Source: G965218495 sp965218495 (GTDB lineage: Bacteria > Bacteroidota > Rhodothermia > Rhodothermales > Bin80). Taken from it: a DNA stretch of 64,000 nt. The position numbers were made by a program, and so were the translations under genes. The notes below the pieces were generated by a model. It did not search any database. It worked only from the letters and a program-made list of their open reading frames with translations, and was not told the DNA's origin. The DNA lies in assembly GCA_965218495.1 (NCBI GenBank), contig OZ244626.1, positions 2,232,001 through 2,296,000 of the forward strand, in the 5' to 3' direction. This document shows, one piece after another, positions 46,599-55,660 of the stretch. How positions within the stretch are numbered: the first letter of the stretch is position 1; every line of letters begins with the position of its first letter.

Positions 46599-47026
46599 AA
46601 CTTTCTACGCCCGGTTTCGCGCTCTCAGCCTATTTTTGCAAAAGGCTCCGGTGTATGTGTACGCACCGTAGAACCGCATTGGCTGGTTCTGGACCCGAAA
46701 ACCAGCCAGCGCGTCAGGCGCCCGTTCAGCTGCCGGATCTGGCCGATGACCGGGCACAGCTTTACGACCCTCTTGACCCGCGCCGGCCTCCAAGGTCGAG
46801 ATGCGCACGTGTTCACGCAGCTTATCGAGGAAATAAATGGCCTCCACAAGCCTCATCTATCGCTTCGAAAGCAAGCTTGATGTCCAGCATGTCCAACTGG
46901 ATGCGCTCATGGGCAATTTCAACGTCCTACTCTGGTTCAAAGGAGTGACCGTGCTGGACAGGGGCTTGCTTTTACTTGTGGGGCGACTATTGCGATTTGC
47001 CCCGCAGGTAGTGACGGCGCGCCCCG
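46599..47026. other. about 430 bp without a recognisable gene
   Basis: Between the IS5-like element and the propeller gene. Short frames are open on both strands, but none matches a family. It may hold the promoter and 5' end of the propeller gene or debris from an insertion. Confidence 0.4.
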
Positions 47027-48112
47027 TTGTGCCTCGTCCATCCGTGCACGAGATCTCTTGGCAGGGGGGGCAAGTACTTTGTGCTCTGCGTCGTTGCGCT
47101 GGTCTTGCACCTCACATACGTGGGCCCCGCAGGTGCCCAGCCCGCTGATTCCGTCCAGCTGGCACATTTCCAGAAGGTGAAGACGATTACACTTGCCGAT
47201 CCGGATGCGGTGCATCCGGGTAGCTTGCTGATAGCAACGATAAGGCACCTTGACGTGGCTCCCGATGGACGATTGCTCGTCGTCGATATGCGCGGAGGGC
47301 AAGCCCTCTTGTTTGATCCAGATGGGAAACTCCTGGCCTTGCTTGACCCGTCCCTTTGCCATCCAGGGTTTGAAGCCCGATCCTGGAGCGCCTTGTTTGC
47401 CGGGGATCAGTCCATCTTCCTTACCAACGCCGGTCCATGGGGGTACCGGTTCACGTCCGACGGGAAGTGCTTGGGAAGTGTTGACCCGGATTTCACGGCT
47501 CCGGGTTGGGGGTTTTTGGACAACGATGCCGAAGGCAATCTCTTTGGCATATATAGGTTTCCAGATAAACAGGTCCTCAGGCACATGACTTCCGATGGAA
47601 AAACCATCCGCGAGGTCACCCTGCCCCCAAGCCGCAACCCCAGTGCAGCCTCCAAGATCAACATGGGTGGCCTATTTGTTGATGAGGAACACATATTCTA
47701 CGCTGGCGCTGTGGAACCCCACGAACTGAAGATGACGCTAAACGACGCCATCGTGGCCAGAATTTCGCACCGAACCGCTTGGTTTCGTGACGCCTCGCAA
47801 GATCTACCGGATCGAGAGTCGGGGGAATTCATGGAAGCCGCTAGCAATCTGTTCACGAGCACCACGCTTGTGGATCGCATTTTTGAGCTCACTGACCAAA
47901 CCTTAATGGTTCAGTACCGAAATGGGAGGAGAGGTAGCGGCTACCAGGTATTTACCAAGGACGGACTTCTTGTCGCGGAGGAATTGGGTGTGAAACATCG
48001 TTTCATGTACGGGAAGGATGGGTTGGTTTACCGCGTGGTAAAGCCGGAGCTGGACGAATCGGGCCAGTTGCCCAATCCCTACCTTGAGGTTTATCGGTTT
48101 GTTGCGCCGTAG
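47027..48112 (+). CDS. exported six-bladed beta-propeller-like protein
   Basis: An exported protein of up to 361 residues. A hydrophobic signal segment (YFVLCVVALVLHLTYVGPAGAQ) precedes repeated beta-blade phrases such as LDVAPDGRLLVVDMRGGQALLFDPDGKLL and LDNDAEGNLFGIYRF, like the 6-bladed_BPP proteins of Bacteroidota. The start is uncertain: the listed start is a TTG at 47027, with a GTG at 47081 inside the signal segment, and the preceding DNA looks disturbed, so the 5' end may be damaged. Role unknown. A second propeller gene lies beyond the IS3 element. Confidence 0.7.
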   Translation: MCLVHPCTRSLGRGGKYFVLCVVALVLHLTYVGPAGAQPADSVQLAHFQKVKTITLADPDAVHPGSLLIATIRHLDVAPDGRLLVVDMRGGQALLFDPDGKLLALLDPSLCHPGFEARSWSALFAGDQSIFLTNAGPWGYRFTSDGKCLGSVDPDFTAPGWGFLDNDAEGNLFGIYRFPDKQVLRHMTSDGKTIREVTLPPSRNPSAASKINMGGLFVDEEHIFYAGAVEPHELKMTLNDAIVARISHRTAWFRDASQDLPDRESGEFMEAASNLFTSTTLVDRIFELTDQTLMVQYRNGRRGSGYQVFTKDGLLVAEELGVKHRFMYGKDGLVYRVVKPELDESGQLPNPYLEVYRFVAP

Positions 48113-48233
48113 CGTGTGCAGGCCATACACGCTGTCGCTGCTCGTGAGGCCTCCACAGGCTGGGCAAGAGTTGAGACCGGCGTTGATTCCGTAGGTGTGA
48201 TCACCCTATGTGCCACAAAAAGATGGAACAGGC

Positions 48234-48256
48234 TTGCACCCTAATTTAGGGTGCAA
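48234..48256 (+). promoter_or_regulatory. hairpin in the IS3 leader
   Basis: TTGCACCCTAA and TTAGGGTGCAA are perfect 11-bp arms around a single T, just before orfA. Such hairpins in IS leaders can block read-through transcripts from activating transposase translation. Role inferred. Confidence 0.5.
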
Positions 48257-48318
48257 TGGCGGTCTTCTGGTCGCTATTGTTGTGGGCGATCTTTTTGTCA
48301 CGTAGATCGGCAAACGCC

Positions 48319-48723
48319 ATGGATTCAAAGCTTCATGAGGACCGTGCGGCACCGCCGCAGGTTCCACCCACGGAGGTCGTACCGCGGGCAAAGCGCCGCA
48401 GATTCACCAAGGCCTATAAGCAGCGCATCGTCAGCGAAGCGGACGCTTGTCAGGTACCCGGAGAGGTCGGCGCGCTGTTGCGCCGGGAAGGCCTTTACTC
48501 GTCTCAGCTGTTCAAGTGGCGCCAGCAGCTCGACAGGCTGGAGGCTGGAACGCAGTCCACCGACAAGGTGCACGCGCTCAGAAAGGAGCTGCGTGCGGTG
48601 CGCAAGACGCTTGCGCGTACGCGTCATGAGCTCAAGCAGGCCCGGACGGTCATCGAGGTTCAAAAAAAAGTCTCCAGACTGCTTGGTCTCGAGATCCCCG
48701 ACGAGCCCGGGCAACCAGGTTGA
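48319..48723 (+). CDS. IS3 orfA (HTH protein)
   Basis: The helix-turn-helix regulatory/DNA-binding half of the IS3 transposase. RRRFTKAYKQRIVSEADAC and REGLYSSQLFKWRQQLD are typical HTH_Tnp_1 phrases, followed by a long charged coiled coil (ALRKELRAVRKTLARTRHELK) used for dimerisation. The ATG at 48319 is chosen; an ATG at 48256 at the end of the hairpin is also in frame. Overlaps orfB in the -1 frame. Confidence 0.85.
   Translation: MDSKLHEDRAAPPQVPPTEVVPRAKRRRFTKAYKQRIVSEADACQVPGEVGALLRREGLYSSQLFKWRQQLDRLEAGTQSTDKVHALRKELRAVRKTLARTRHELKQARTVIEVQKKVSRLLGLEIPDEPGQPG
48663..48669 (+). promoter_or_regulatory. A7 slippery site for -1 frameshifting
   Basis: Within a run of eight A, the heptamer A AAA AAA is in the correct phase for tandem -1 slippage from orfA. 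After the shift the orfB frame is open through to its start region with no stop (SLQTAWSRDPRRARATRLIM). This is the usual IS3 way to make the OrfAB transposase. Confidence 0.6.
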
Positions 48724-49706
48724 TTATGCTGGAGGAACTCACCAAGGCCATGGATATGGCTTCCGCGTGCCGCTACATGGAGATCTCCCGTAGCACCGGG
48801 CACCGATGGTTGCATCCAGGGCCACGCAAGCCAAGGAAGCGGCAAAAGGGCCGGCTCGCCATCGGTGACGCGTGGCGCGCACAGATTCTGGCACTGTTGT
48901 GTTCGGAGCGGTTCATGGATCTGCCGCCCCGGCAGATATGGGCTACGCTGCTGGATGAAGGCACCTATGTGTGTCACTGGCGCACGATGTATCGTATCCT
49001 GAAAGAAAGCCGCGCGGTACGAGAGCGTCGTAACCAGCGGGTACACCCGCCCTACACCAGGCCGGAGCTGGTGGCCACGGCTCCCAACCAGGTCTGGTCC
49101 ATGGACATCACCACGCTGCGCGGTCCCCGAAAAGGGACCTACTACAAGTGCTACGTGATCGTAGATATCTTCAGTCGATACGTGGTGGGCTGGATGGTGG
49201 CCCCGTATGAAACGGCTGATCTGGCGGCTGATCTGGTCGTGACCAGCTGCGAGCGCCAAGGGGTCACAGCCGACCCACCCACGGTCCACACGGACCGGGG
49301 TGCGCCCATGACCGCCCGGACCTACATCCAGTTGTTGGGGCAGCTGGGCGTCACGCGCTCCTATGCACGACCGTACCAGTCGAACGATAACCCGTACTCG
49401 GAGGCCCTATTCCGGACCGCCAAGTATCATCACCTGTACCCGAGGCGGTTCTGATCTCTGGAGGATGCCCAGCAATGGGCCCGATGCTTCTTCGCATGGT
49501 ACAACGAGATGTTCTACCACTCCGACCTTGGGCTCATGCACCCCCTGACTGTACACTACGGCCATACCGAAGCCGTCAGAGCGGCCCGTCAGCAAGTTAT
49601 GGACGAAGCCTACGCAAAGTACCCGGAACGCTTCTTGCGTGGCAGACCACGCATACCGATGCCGCTAAGAGCAGTATGGATCAACAAGCCCAAACACAAT
49701 ACCTAA
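48720..49706 (+). pseudogene. IS3 orfB transposase with in-frame TGA
   Basis: The catalytic half of the IS3 transposase. The DDE domain is clear: WSMDITTLRGPRKGTYYKCYVIVD (first Asp), TVHTDRGAPMTARTY (second Asp), and NPYSEALFRTAKYHHLYPRRF (Glu). A TGA at 49452-49454 then interrupts the frame, which continues in the same phase with SLEDAQQWARCFFAWYNEMFYHSDLGL to 49706. The family usually has Gly or another residue at that point, so a GGA-to-TGA change is likely. The last 83 residues are lost. Confidence 0.85.
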
Positions 49707-50041
49707 CACGCTCAGCAGCAAAAAATGCCCGATATAACTTGGAACTTAGCCTACGCTAAAGTGTATCATTTCTGTTGGCACATACCGTCATTCTGATCGC
49801 TGGCAAGGCCTGTATTCAAAGCAGGCCATTGATTTGAGGCGAACCTAGACGCTATATGAACCCCACCGCGGCTACACTAGTTAAGTATTGACCTGTCTCA
49901 CTCTTTGTTGGCACAGAGGGCTGGTCTATCGGTCGTTCACTTCCGGTTCTTGAGGCGCCAAACATTTCCTCTAATATCAAAAATATTGTGGCGGGCAAAT
50001 TACAGACGAGGCATTCCGACACCGTGACATTCTGTTCATCC

Positions 50042-51208
50042 ATGAGACTATTCCCATGTCATCTGAATGCCGAAAGCCTATTCCGGCTTACCATTGCTTT
50101 TTTATTGTGCGCGCTGTTGGCGGCATGCTCAAAGGATTCAGGGAATGCGTCCAATTCAGAATCCATACCCCAAGTAGCACTCGTCCCAGCACTTACAATT
50201 GGTAGTGAAACAAGCCCGGACGGAGTACTTTTTGGCCGTGTTGACGATTTGGTTGCGGTCAATAGCACCGGGAGTATTTACATCGGTGATAGACAGGCCT
50301 CTACTATCTACGCCTTCACCGCGCAGGGAGAGCTAATTGATGAAATTGGTCAGAAAGGGGAAGGAACAAGCGAATTCGCATTACTAAGCCAAATTCGCAT
50401 CGGCCCTGGCGATACGCTTTACGCGTCGGACTCTCGTGCGCAATACACACAAATTCGCATTTCGGCCTTTGAACCGACAGCACACAGTCTCGCCTATGAT
50501 TTTACGGTGTCAGTAGACTCGATGGGGTTTCGGCCGGGTCAGCTCGTCGGCGTAGTAGACACGGGATTCCTCATTTCATGGTCTGAGCGTCCAAGTTTTG
50601 AAGACGGCACAGGTCTTACCGAGCTCTATGTCTACGCACAATACGTTGACTGGGCAGGACTACGTGTTCAGAACCCACTGGTGCGACTGCCTGGCAAAAG
50701 CTGGTTGGCTGCGGACACTGGCTCCGAATTCGTGATTTCAGTCATTCCATTTGGACCCGAACCGTTCATTCAATTTGGGCCGGGCGGGCACGTTTACTCT
50801 GGTTTAAATGCATCTGTTGACGTAACAATGACAACAGCCAGCGGCGTGCCCATTGGCTCCATTACTCACGAACTGGAGGCGATTCCCTTGACGTCAGCTG
50901 AGCTTGAAGAGCATCTGGAGGGTTTGTTCAGCGATTCAGCACAAAGGCTCCGGCCCTTCACCCCTAAGGCTAAGCCAGCATACTCATCCTTGCTCGTTGA
51001 CGACGAGGGCCGTATCTGGGTCAGGCTTACGCCAGCAGATTACAAAGCCGACACCTCTTCTTGGTTGATTCTGGACACAGAAAGCCGAGTTCGTGGTCAG
51101 GTAACCCTCCCGTCATCCATGAGTTTGGAAGTCATTGCCGCGGGACGAGCATACGCCACAAATAGCGCCGATGGGCTTACCCTTGAAGTCTTTGAGATCC
51201 TAGAATAG
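50042..51208 (+). CDS. six-bladed beta-propeller lipoprotein
   Basis: A 388-residue lipoprotein with lipobox LLAAC (cysteine about residue 26). Six-bladed 6-bladed_BPP-like repeats are visible: VDDLVAVNSTGSIYIGDRQASTIYAFTAQGELIDEIG, IRIGPGDTLYASDSR, and LLVDDEGRIWVRLTPADY. Such proteins are abundant in Bacteroidota outer membranes and have unknown ligands. The ATG at 50042 is chosen for the signal peptide. It has the same architecture as the propeller gene at 47027 on the other side of the IS3 element. Confidence 0.8.
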   Translation: MRLFPCHLNAESLFRLTIAFLLCALLAACSKDSGNASNSESIPQVALVPALTIGSETSPDGVLFGRVDDLVAVNSTGSIYIGDRQASTIYAFTAQGELIDEIGQKGEGTSEFALLSQIRIGPGDTLYASDSRAQYTQIRISAFEPTAHSLAYDFTVSVDSMGFRPGQLVGVVDTGFLISWSERPSFEDGTGLTELYVYAQYVDWAGLRVQNPLVRLPGKSWLAADTGSEFVISVIPFGPEPFIQFGPGGHVYSGLNASVDVTMTTASGVPIGSITHELEAIPLTSAELEEHLEGLFSDSAQRLRPFTPKAKPAYSSLLVDDEGRIWVRLTPADYKADTSSWLILDTESRVRGQVTLPSSMSLEVIAAGRAYATNSADGLTLEVFEILE

Positions 51209-51812
51209 TGCGAATGAGTTTGTGGTACGTGACGGGAATCGGCGGGACCAAACTATACCGGTGTGGATAGCGATAACGTTCACGCTAGCTGCGCTGTCTG
51301 GCCGGCTCCCAGCGAGCCTGTGTTCACCGCGTACGGCGTTCGTTGCGTGCCGTATTTCGGCTTGATCGGTGGAGCCTGCAATGCCCAAAATTCGTGTCGG
51401 CTCGGTGCAACAGCTTGGCCGGTGACAACGCAAAGTTTCAAGCACGTTCCAGTCACTCCCCGCAGCGACCACGCTTCCGACTCGGACCCTTGGTCAGAAT
51501 AAGTGTCGCCTTCTGTCTGCGCCCGCCGGCGGAAACGTGCTGGCATGATTCGCCCTTCAGCGGGGCACAATCATTGATCGGGCGTCTGTCATAGGCCAGG
51601 CATCCACCTCGGATCGGCCAAGTTCGAGATTTCGCGCGACGGGCAGTGATACTAAGTGCCGCTCCACAGTGTGCTCGAAGCTGCCTTGAATTGAGCAATG
51701 CTGGGAGGTATATGAGCAAACGATGACCCATACGGGGTGATCGCACCTGGTCCGATAGACAGCGGAATGGCTTCGAGCCTCACCCCTACTTCGGTTGCGC
51801 AGCGCCGCGAAT
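51209..51812. other. about 600 bp without a recognisable gene
   Basis: Intergenic DNA between the propeller gene and the end of the DUF5686 pseudogene on the other strand. No open frame here resembles a protein family and no clear hairpin or repeat was seen. Confidence 0.4.
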
Positions 51813-52574
51813 CTAGAACAAGCGCGAAAGGCCCAAGCTGACATACCAGTCCGGTGCGTCCATTCTCCGCGTGAGATCTACTCGAAACGGGCTGCCCAAT
51901 ACTTCGGTAAGCGAAACCGTTAGTTCATGGTGATAGCCCCGGGAACCCGGCCACACCTGTGCATGCGCACCGCCGAGAGCGACGCCGGTCCGGCGTGTTG
52001 TCAGTGGGCGCAGCCCGACCACCTCCCACAACACAGTGCGAAAGTCGTGCTCCCAGTAAAACCCCGCCGCGTGCCGACCCTGGTAGCGGGCCGTCCGCAA
52101 TGAGCGAAGCGCGCCGAGCGTCGCGAAAGGCCCGATGGAACCGTCTAGTGCAACCAATCCCTGAATGGGCAGGCTCCCCCATGACCGCTTGCCAATCGCG
52201 CGTATGGACAGCGCCATCGGGTGCGGACGTCTCCTCAGGAAGGTCTTGGCATGCGTGTCCAACCAGAGCTCATATCGGCCATACGACGGACCGCCAGACC
52301 CGAATGCATGCTCTGTGCGAATTTCGACCCGTTGCGTCGGGCCAAGTCGAAACGGCTGCCAATTGTCACCCGCAGCCACAGAAGCCTCCAAGTAGTACCA
52401 GGTCTGCTCGTCCACTGGTGGATTGGGCGGAAAGCTCCCGTTGAATGGCCACGCACGCTTGAACGACTGCTCAACCTTCAGATGGCTCTCCATGCGCGCC
52501 CCTATGCCGATGCGGACCTTGGGCAGAACATAGTTCGCACGGGCACGACCCCACCAGCGCCAATAGTAATCAAA
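51813..52574 (-). pseudogene. DUF5686 gene, 3' part (outer-membrane barrel end)
   Basis: Continues the DUF5686 gene broken by the IS1595 element. From the junction it reads FDYYWRWWGRARANYVLP, then the end of an outer-membrane barrel: GFYWEHDFRTVLWEVVGLRPL and YHHELTVSLTEVLGSPFRVDL, ending in an aromatic-rich tail (YVSLGLSRLF) expected for a barrel last strand. It aligns closely with the C-terminus of the intact paralogue at 55661-58063. Confidence 0.85.
52567..52574. repeat. 8-bp target duplication of IS1595 (left)
   Basis: TAATCAAA, repeated exactly at 53841-53848. Eight base pairs is the known IS1595-family duplication size. Confidence 0.9.
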
Positions 52575-52587
52575 GGCGATTATATAG

Positions 52588-52776
52588 TTAACTGAAACTT
52601 ACTTCATCCTGGGCGGCTGTCTTGGCCTTCGGTACCTCCTGCCTCCCGCCCTTCAAAAACTGCCGTGTAGCTTCCAGTATCGTTAGCCCGCCGTAGCGCG
52701 GATTCGCCGCTGGCGTGTTGTCCCACGTGTCCTGCAAGCGCTTACGCTTGCGCTCCTTCCGGTCGTCTTTTGTCAT
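52588..52776 (-). CDS. small passenger frame in IS1595
   Basis: A 62-residue charged frame (MTKDDRKERKRKRLQDTWDN, then RYGGLTILEATRQFLKG), downstream of the transposase and ending inside the terminal inverted repeat. An in-frame ATG at 52809 would add 11 residues. No family recognised. The lysine/arginine-rich start could bind nucleic acid, but this is a guess. Confidence 0.4.
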   Translation of the reverse strand: MTKDDRKERKRKRLQDTWDNTPAANPRYGGLTILEATRQFLKGGRQEVPKAKTAAQDEVSFS

Positions 52777-52826
52777 TTCAGTGTTCTGTGTCCGTATGGA
52801 TTGATCCACGTAGTTGGTGCACTATG

Positions 52827-53768
52827 CTACGCTGTCAGCGTCTTGTACATGAGCCGTTTGCCCACCATACCAGCCACGACGTGCTGCATTTGCTCCAGCG
52901 TATCCATTGTGCGAACGTTGTGCTTGCCCGCAAACTGGTGCACGTAGCGCTGCAAGTGCTTCTTGCTCAAGTGGTGGTACGTACCATGATACGCCCGCTT
53001 GAACATGCTCCAGAATGATTCCAGCCCGTTCGTGTGCGCCATGCCGTTGACCCACTCGCCGACCGAGTGCTTGACGGTTTCGTGCTGCATCCCAATCATG
53101 CCCTTGTAGGCGTGCGCCTCGTCGGTGTAGACCGTTGTGCCGATCTCGGTGTTATCGTAAACGAACTGCTGTAAGGTCGCTGCATTCGTGTTCTCTACCA
53201 CTTCAGCCCGAATCTGCCCGCTTGCACGGTCCTTCAGGCCGGCCACCGCCGTCTTGCCTACCGGGCCGCGTCCGGCTTTCTGCTTCCTGTGCTCGTGCTT
53301 GTTTTTCTCCAAGCCACCCACGTACGTTTCGTCGGCCTCCACCGGTCCCTCGAACGCAGCGGCCAGCAGGGGCGCAAAGGCGGCCCGTACGCGCTGCAAC
53401 ATGAATCAGGCCGTAGTCTGCGTCACATCGAGGTCGCGGTGGAGCTTCATGCTGGAGACGCCCTTCAGGGAAGTCATTTCAAGATAAATGGCCCACACCC
53501 ACTTCTTCAACGGCAGCCTGCTGCTGGCCAATGCGGTACCTGTGCGCACCGAGAAGAACCGCTTGCACGCACGGCAGCGGTACGGCATTTGCCTGTGTGT
53601 GCCCGCATACGTGTCTGTGCCCTTGCAGCGCGGGCACACACGACCGTCCGGCCAAATCACAACCTCGAACCACAGGACGGCCGCCTCCTCATTCGGAAAC
53701 ATTTCGGCCAGTTTGACCATGCTGATTCCCTTGCGATAACTGCGCCCAGGCCCTGATTTAACAGCCAT
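52827..53768 (-). pseudogene. IS1595 transposase (ISXO2-like) with in-frame TGA
   Basis: Starts at 53768. An N-terminal zinc ribbon has CPRCKGTDTY and CRACKRFFSVRTGT, followed by LDVTQTTA. A TGA at 53406-53408 then stops translation; the same frame continues FMLQRVRAAFAPLL with the catalytic core: EADETYVGGLEKNKH (first Asp), TTVYTDEAHAYKG (second Asp) and TNGLESFWSMFKRAYHGTYHHLSKKHL. Homologues normally read TAWFMLQR, so the TGA replaces a conserved Trp codon. Without readthrough it encodes only 120 residues. Confidence 0.88.
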
Positions 53769-53840
53769 GATTTCCTCGATCTGGTGTATTCCCTCATACG
53801 GCCGATCGGGAAGAATGTTTCATTTCTCTATATAATCACC

Positions 53841-53848
53841 TAATCAAA
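53841..53848. repeat. 8-bp target duplication of IS1595 (right)
   Basis: TAATCAAA, identical to 52567-52574. Read on the minus strand it codes for part of FDY in the disrupted DUF5686 gene. Confidence 0.9.
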
Positions 53849-55394
53849 ATAGTCGCCGTACCCCAGCCGCGACGTAACGCTGTTCAGCGCCATCGTGTAT
53901 ATCCGTGATGCCTGCTGGGGAGCGGTTTCCCGGCCACCCGAAATGGTCGTGTTAAATCGACTTGAGAGCCATCGAGTGAAGCGTGCGGCCAAGCGTGTGC
54001 CGTTGTCCCCCGTGCCCTTGGCTATGCGTCCACCCGCACTAACGCGCCCCATATCAGCGGCAGAGCCGCCCCCTATAAAGTAGCCGTCAACCCGGTTGAA
54101 GCGCAGCCAAGGCTCAGCCCCCCAGATGATGGGCCACACGAACTGGGGCTGTTCACCATCTGGGGTGGATACTGCGATCGACCTGGGAGCCTTGGGCAGA
54201 TCTGCTGCAGGCAATGCGTCGCGAAGCTTTAGCCTCTCACGAGCTAGTGCGCCCAGCGCCCTCGCCTCCCGTGGCATGAGTGCAACGATGCCACGACCCA
54301 GCAAGAAGAGATCGTCCTCAAGTACAGATGCCTCGTCAACGGTTACGCGCTTCGCTTGCGCATATGGCGCTGCCGGCAACGACTGATTGATTTCGTGGCC
54401 CTGTAACAAGGCTACGTGTCGGAACCCTGCCGATCCAATGCCAGCATCGTTCGGATCGACTTGGATTGTCCCTTCGGCCAGTAGCCCCAATGGCAACCAA
54501 AACGAGTCGACCTCAGCGAATTGCTGCCGGTACGACACCTGCCACAGCTTTATGGCCGGCCTGTACTCAAGATGCCGGGCCGGGCGGACATCTGCCTCAA
54601 TCAGAGCGTAAGCGCTGTCCAGAACTGAGATTCTGCCGATCACAGCGGCGCGTAGACCGTCCTTTGGACCTAATATAAAGGTCGTAGACATCCTTGCCTG
54701 CATACTTTCGGCTACCGGCGAACGAAAAATGATAGTGCTTGAGCGCTTCCGGATGCGTCGGGCCTATAAACTGCAACCCTTGAATCTCAACATAGTCCTG
54801 CGAAAAATCCGGTGGCACAGGGTCTATACCGAGGTCGCTGTAGAAGCTGCCCGTTTCGCGGCGCGAACGGATCACCTCACGTGGGCCGCCCGCCGCATCC
54901 CTGTACGCATCAAACACATGCTCTGAAACTAGTACAATCCGCGAATCATTCTGCAGCGTGATGCGAGAATACCCCCGAGAATGCCAAGTAGTGAGATGGG
55001 CCCGCCTCCTTTTCTTCTGCTCAATCACTGTGCGCATCAGGCTGGCCGCGAATTCATCTCCCGCTACAACCACCTCCTCCAGCTCATAGACGGCCTCAGT
55101 CAGATCTACGTTGAATTCGCGCGGATCATCGGGGCCAATCTCCAGGCGCACGGTCTCGTACCCAATGTGACGAATCAATAGCGCTGTCGGTAGCGAGGGC
55201 AGCACTATCTCGAATTGTCCGCCGTTGTTTGTGATCGTGCCACGCCTCTGGCCCTCAACGATGATATGTACCGCAGCGAGCGGCTGCCGCGTGCCGGCGT
55301 CGCGTACCATACCTGTGATGCCAACTTGTGCGCCCGCTGGCATGCAGCTTAACAATAGCAGCACGCAGGGTAGCGCCCGCCTGCCTAGCCGCAT
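53841..55394 (-). pseudogene. DUF5686/CarboxypepD_reg gene, 5' part
   Basis: Begins at 55394 with a signal peptide (MRLGRRALPCVLLLLSCMPAGAQ), then a carboxypeptidase-regulatory-like domain (VGITGMVRDAGTRQPLAAVHI), then the DUF5686 core. A frameshift near 54661-54682 breaks DVYDLYI / PKDGLRAAVIG; the paralogue reads straight through this point. The frame then runs to DYFD and is cut by the IS1595 element; its 3' part is at 51813-52574. Without both lesions it would be a full-length outer-membrane protein. It is the last gene of a minus-strand cluster of DUF5686 paralogues. Confidence 0.85.
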
Positions 55395-55660
55395 CCAAAA
55401 GTCGGTGATTTGCGCCAACCGGGCAGACCTGAGCCACTGAATGAATGCTACTCGCAGCGTTGCATCATCCACCGCATCCGCTATTAGTCATAGAATTCAC
55501 AAACGTGGGCACAGTAGCGCATAGTACCCAACGTGTGCCCGAAACGGAGGACTGTTCAATCGCGGTGCCGGCCAGCCTGTGACTGCGGCGCCATAACAAC
55601 GGTTTTACTCTGGCTGTGCGAGGCGACTCCCAGTTAGCAACTGTAAACGCCTGTACGTTT

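Larger units (their letters stand above)
48209..49782 (+). mobile_element. IS3-family insertion sequence
   Basis: Imperfect terminal inverted repeats start TGTGCCACAAAAAGATGG (48209, left) and TGTGCCAACAGAAATGAT (inward from 49782, right). Two overlapping genes, orfA and orfB, lie between in -1 register, as in IS3 elements. Length about 1.57 kb. No convincing target duplication is visible (CCTA left, TACC right). Confidence 0.85.
52575..53840 (-). mobile_element. IS1595-family insertion sequence, 1266 bp
   Basis: Ends carry 24-bp inverted repeats with 20 matches: GGCGATTATATAG..TGAAAC (left) against GGTGATTATATAG..TGAAAC (right, inward). Flanked by an exact 8-bp duplication TAATCAAA. Removing the element and one copy restores the frame of the DUF5686 gene (DYF-DYYW). 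Contains a transposase gene with a premature TGA and a small second frame. Confidence 0.93.

Noticed and set aside
46143..46880. A 245-codon plus-strand frame running out of the IS5-like element
   Set aside because: Its first half is antisense to the transposase and the rest has no protein-like pattern.
49452..53408. Genetic-code change with TGA read as an amino acid
   Set aside because: TGA terminates many intact genes here (for example hisH and rpmA) and TGG is used for Trp; the internal TGAs occur only in transposases.
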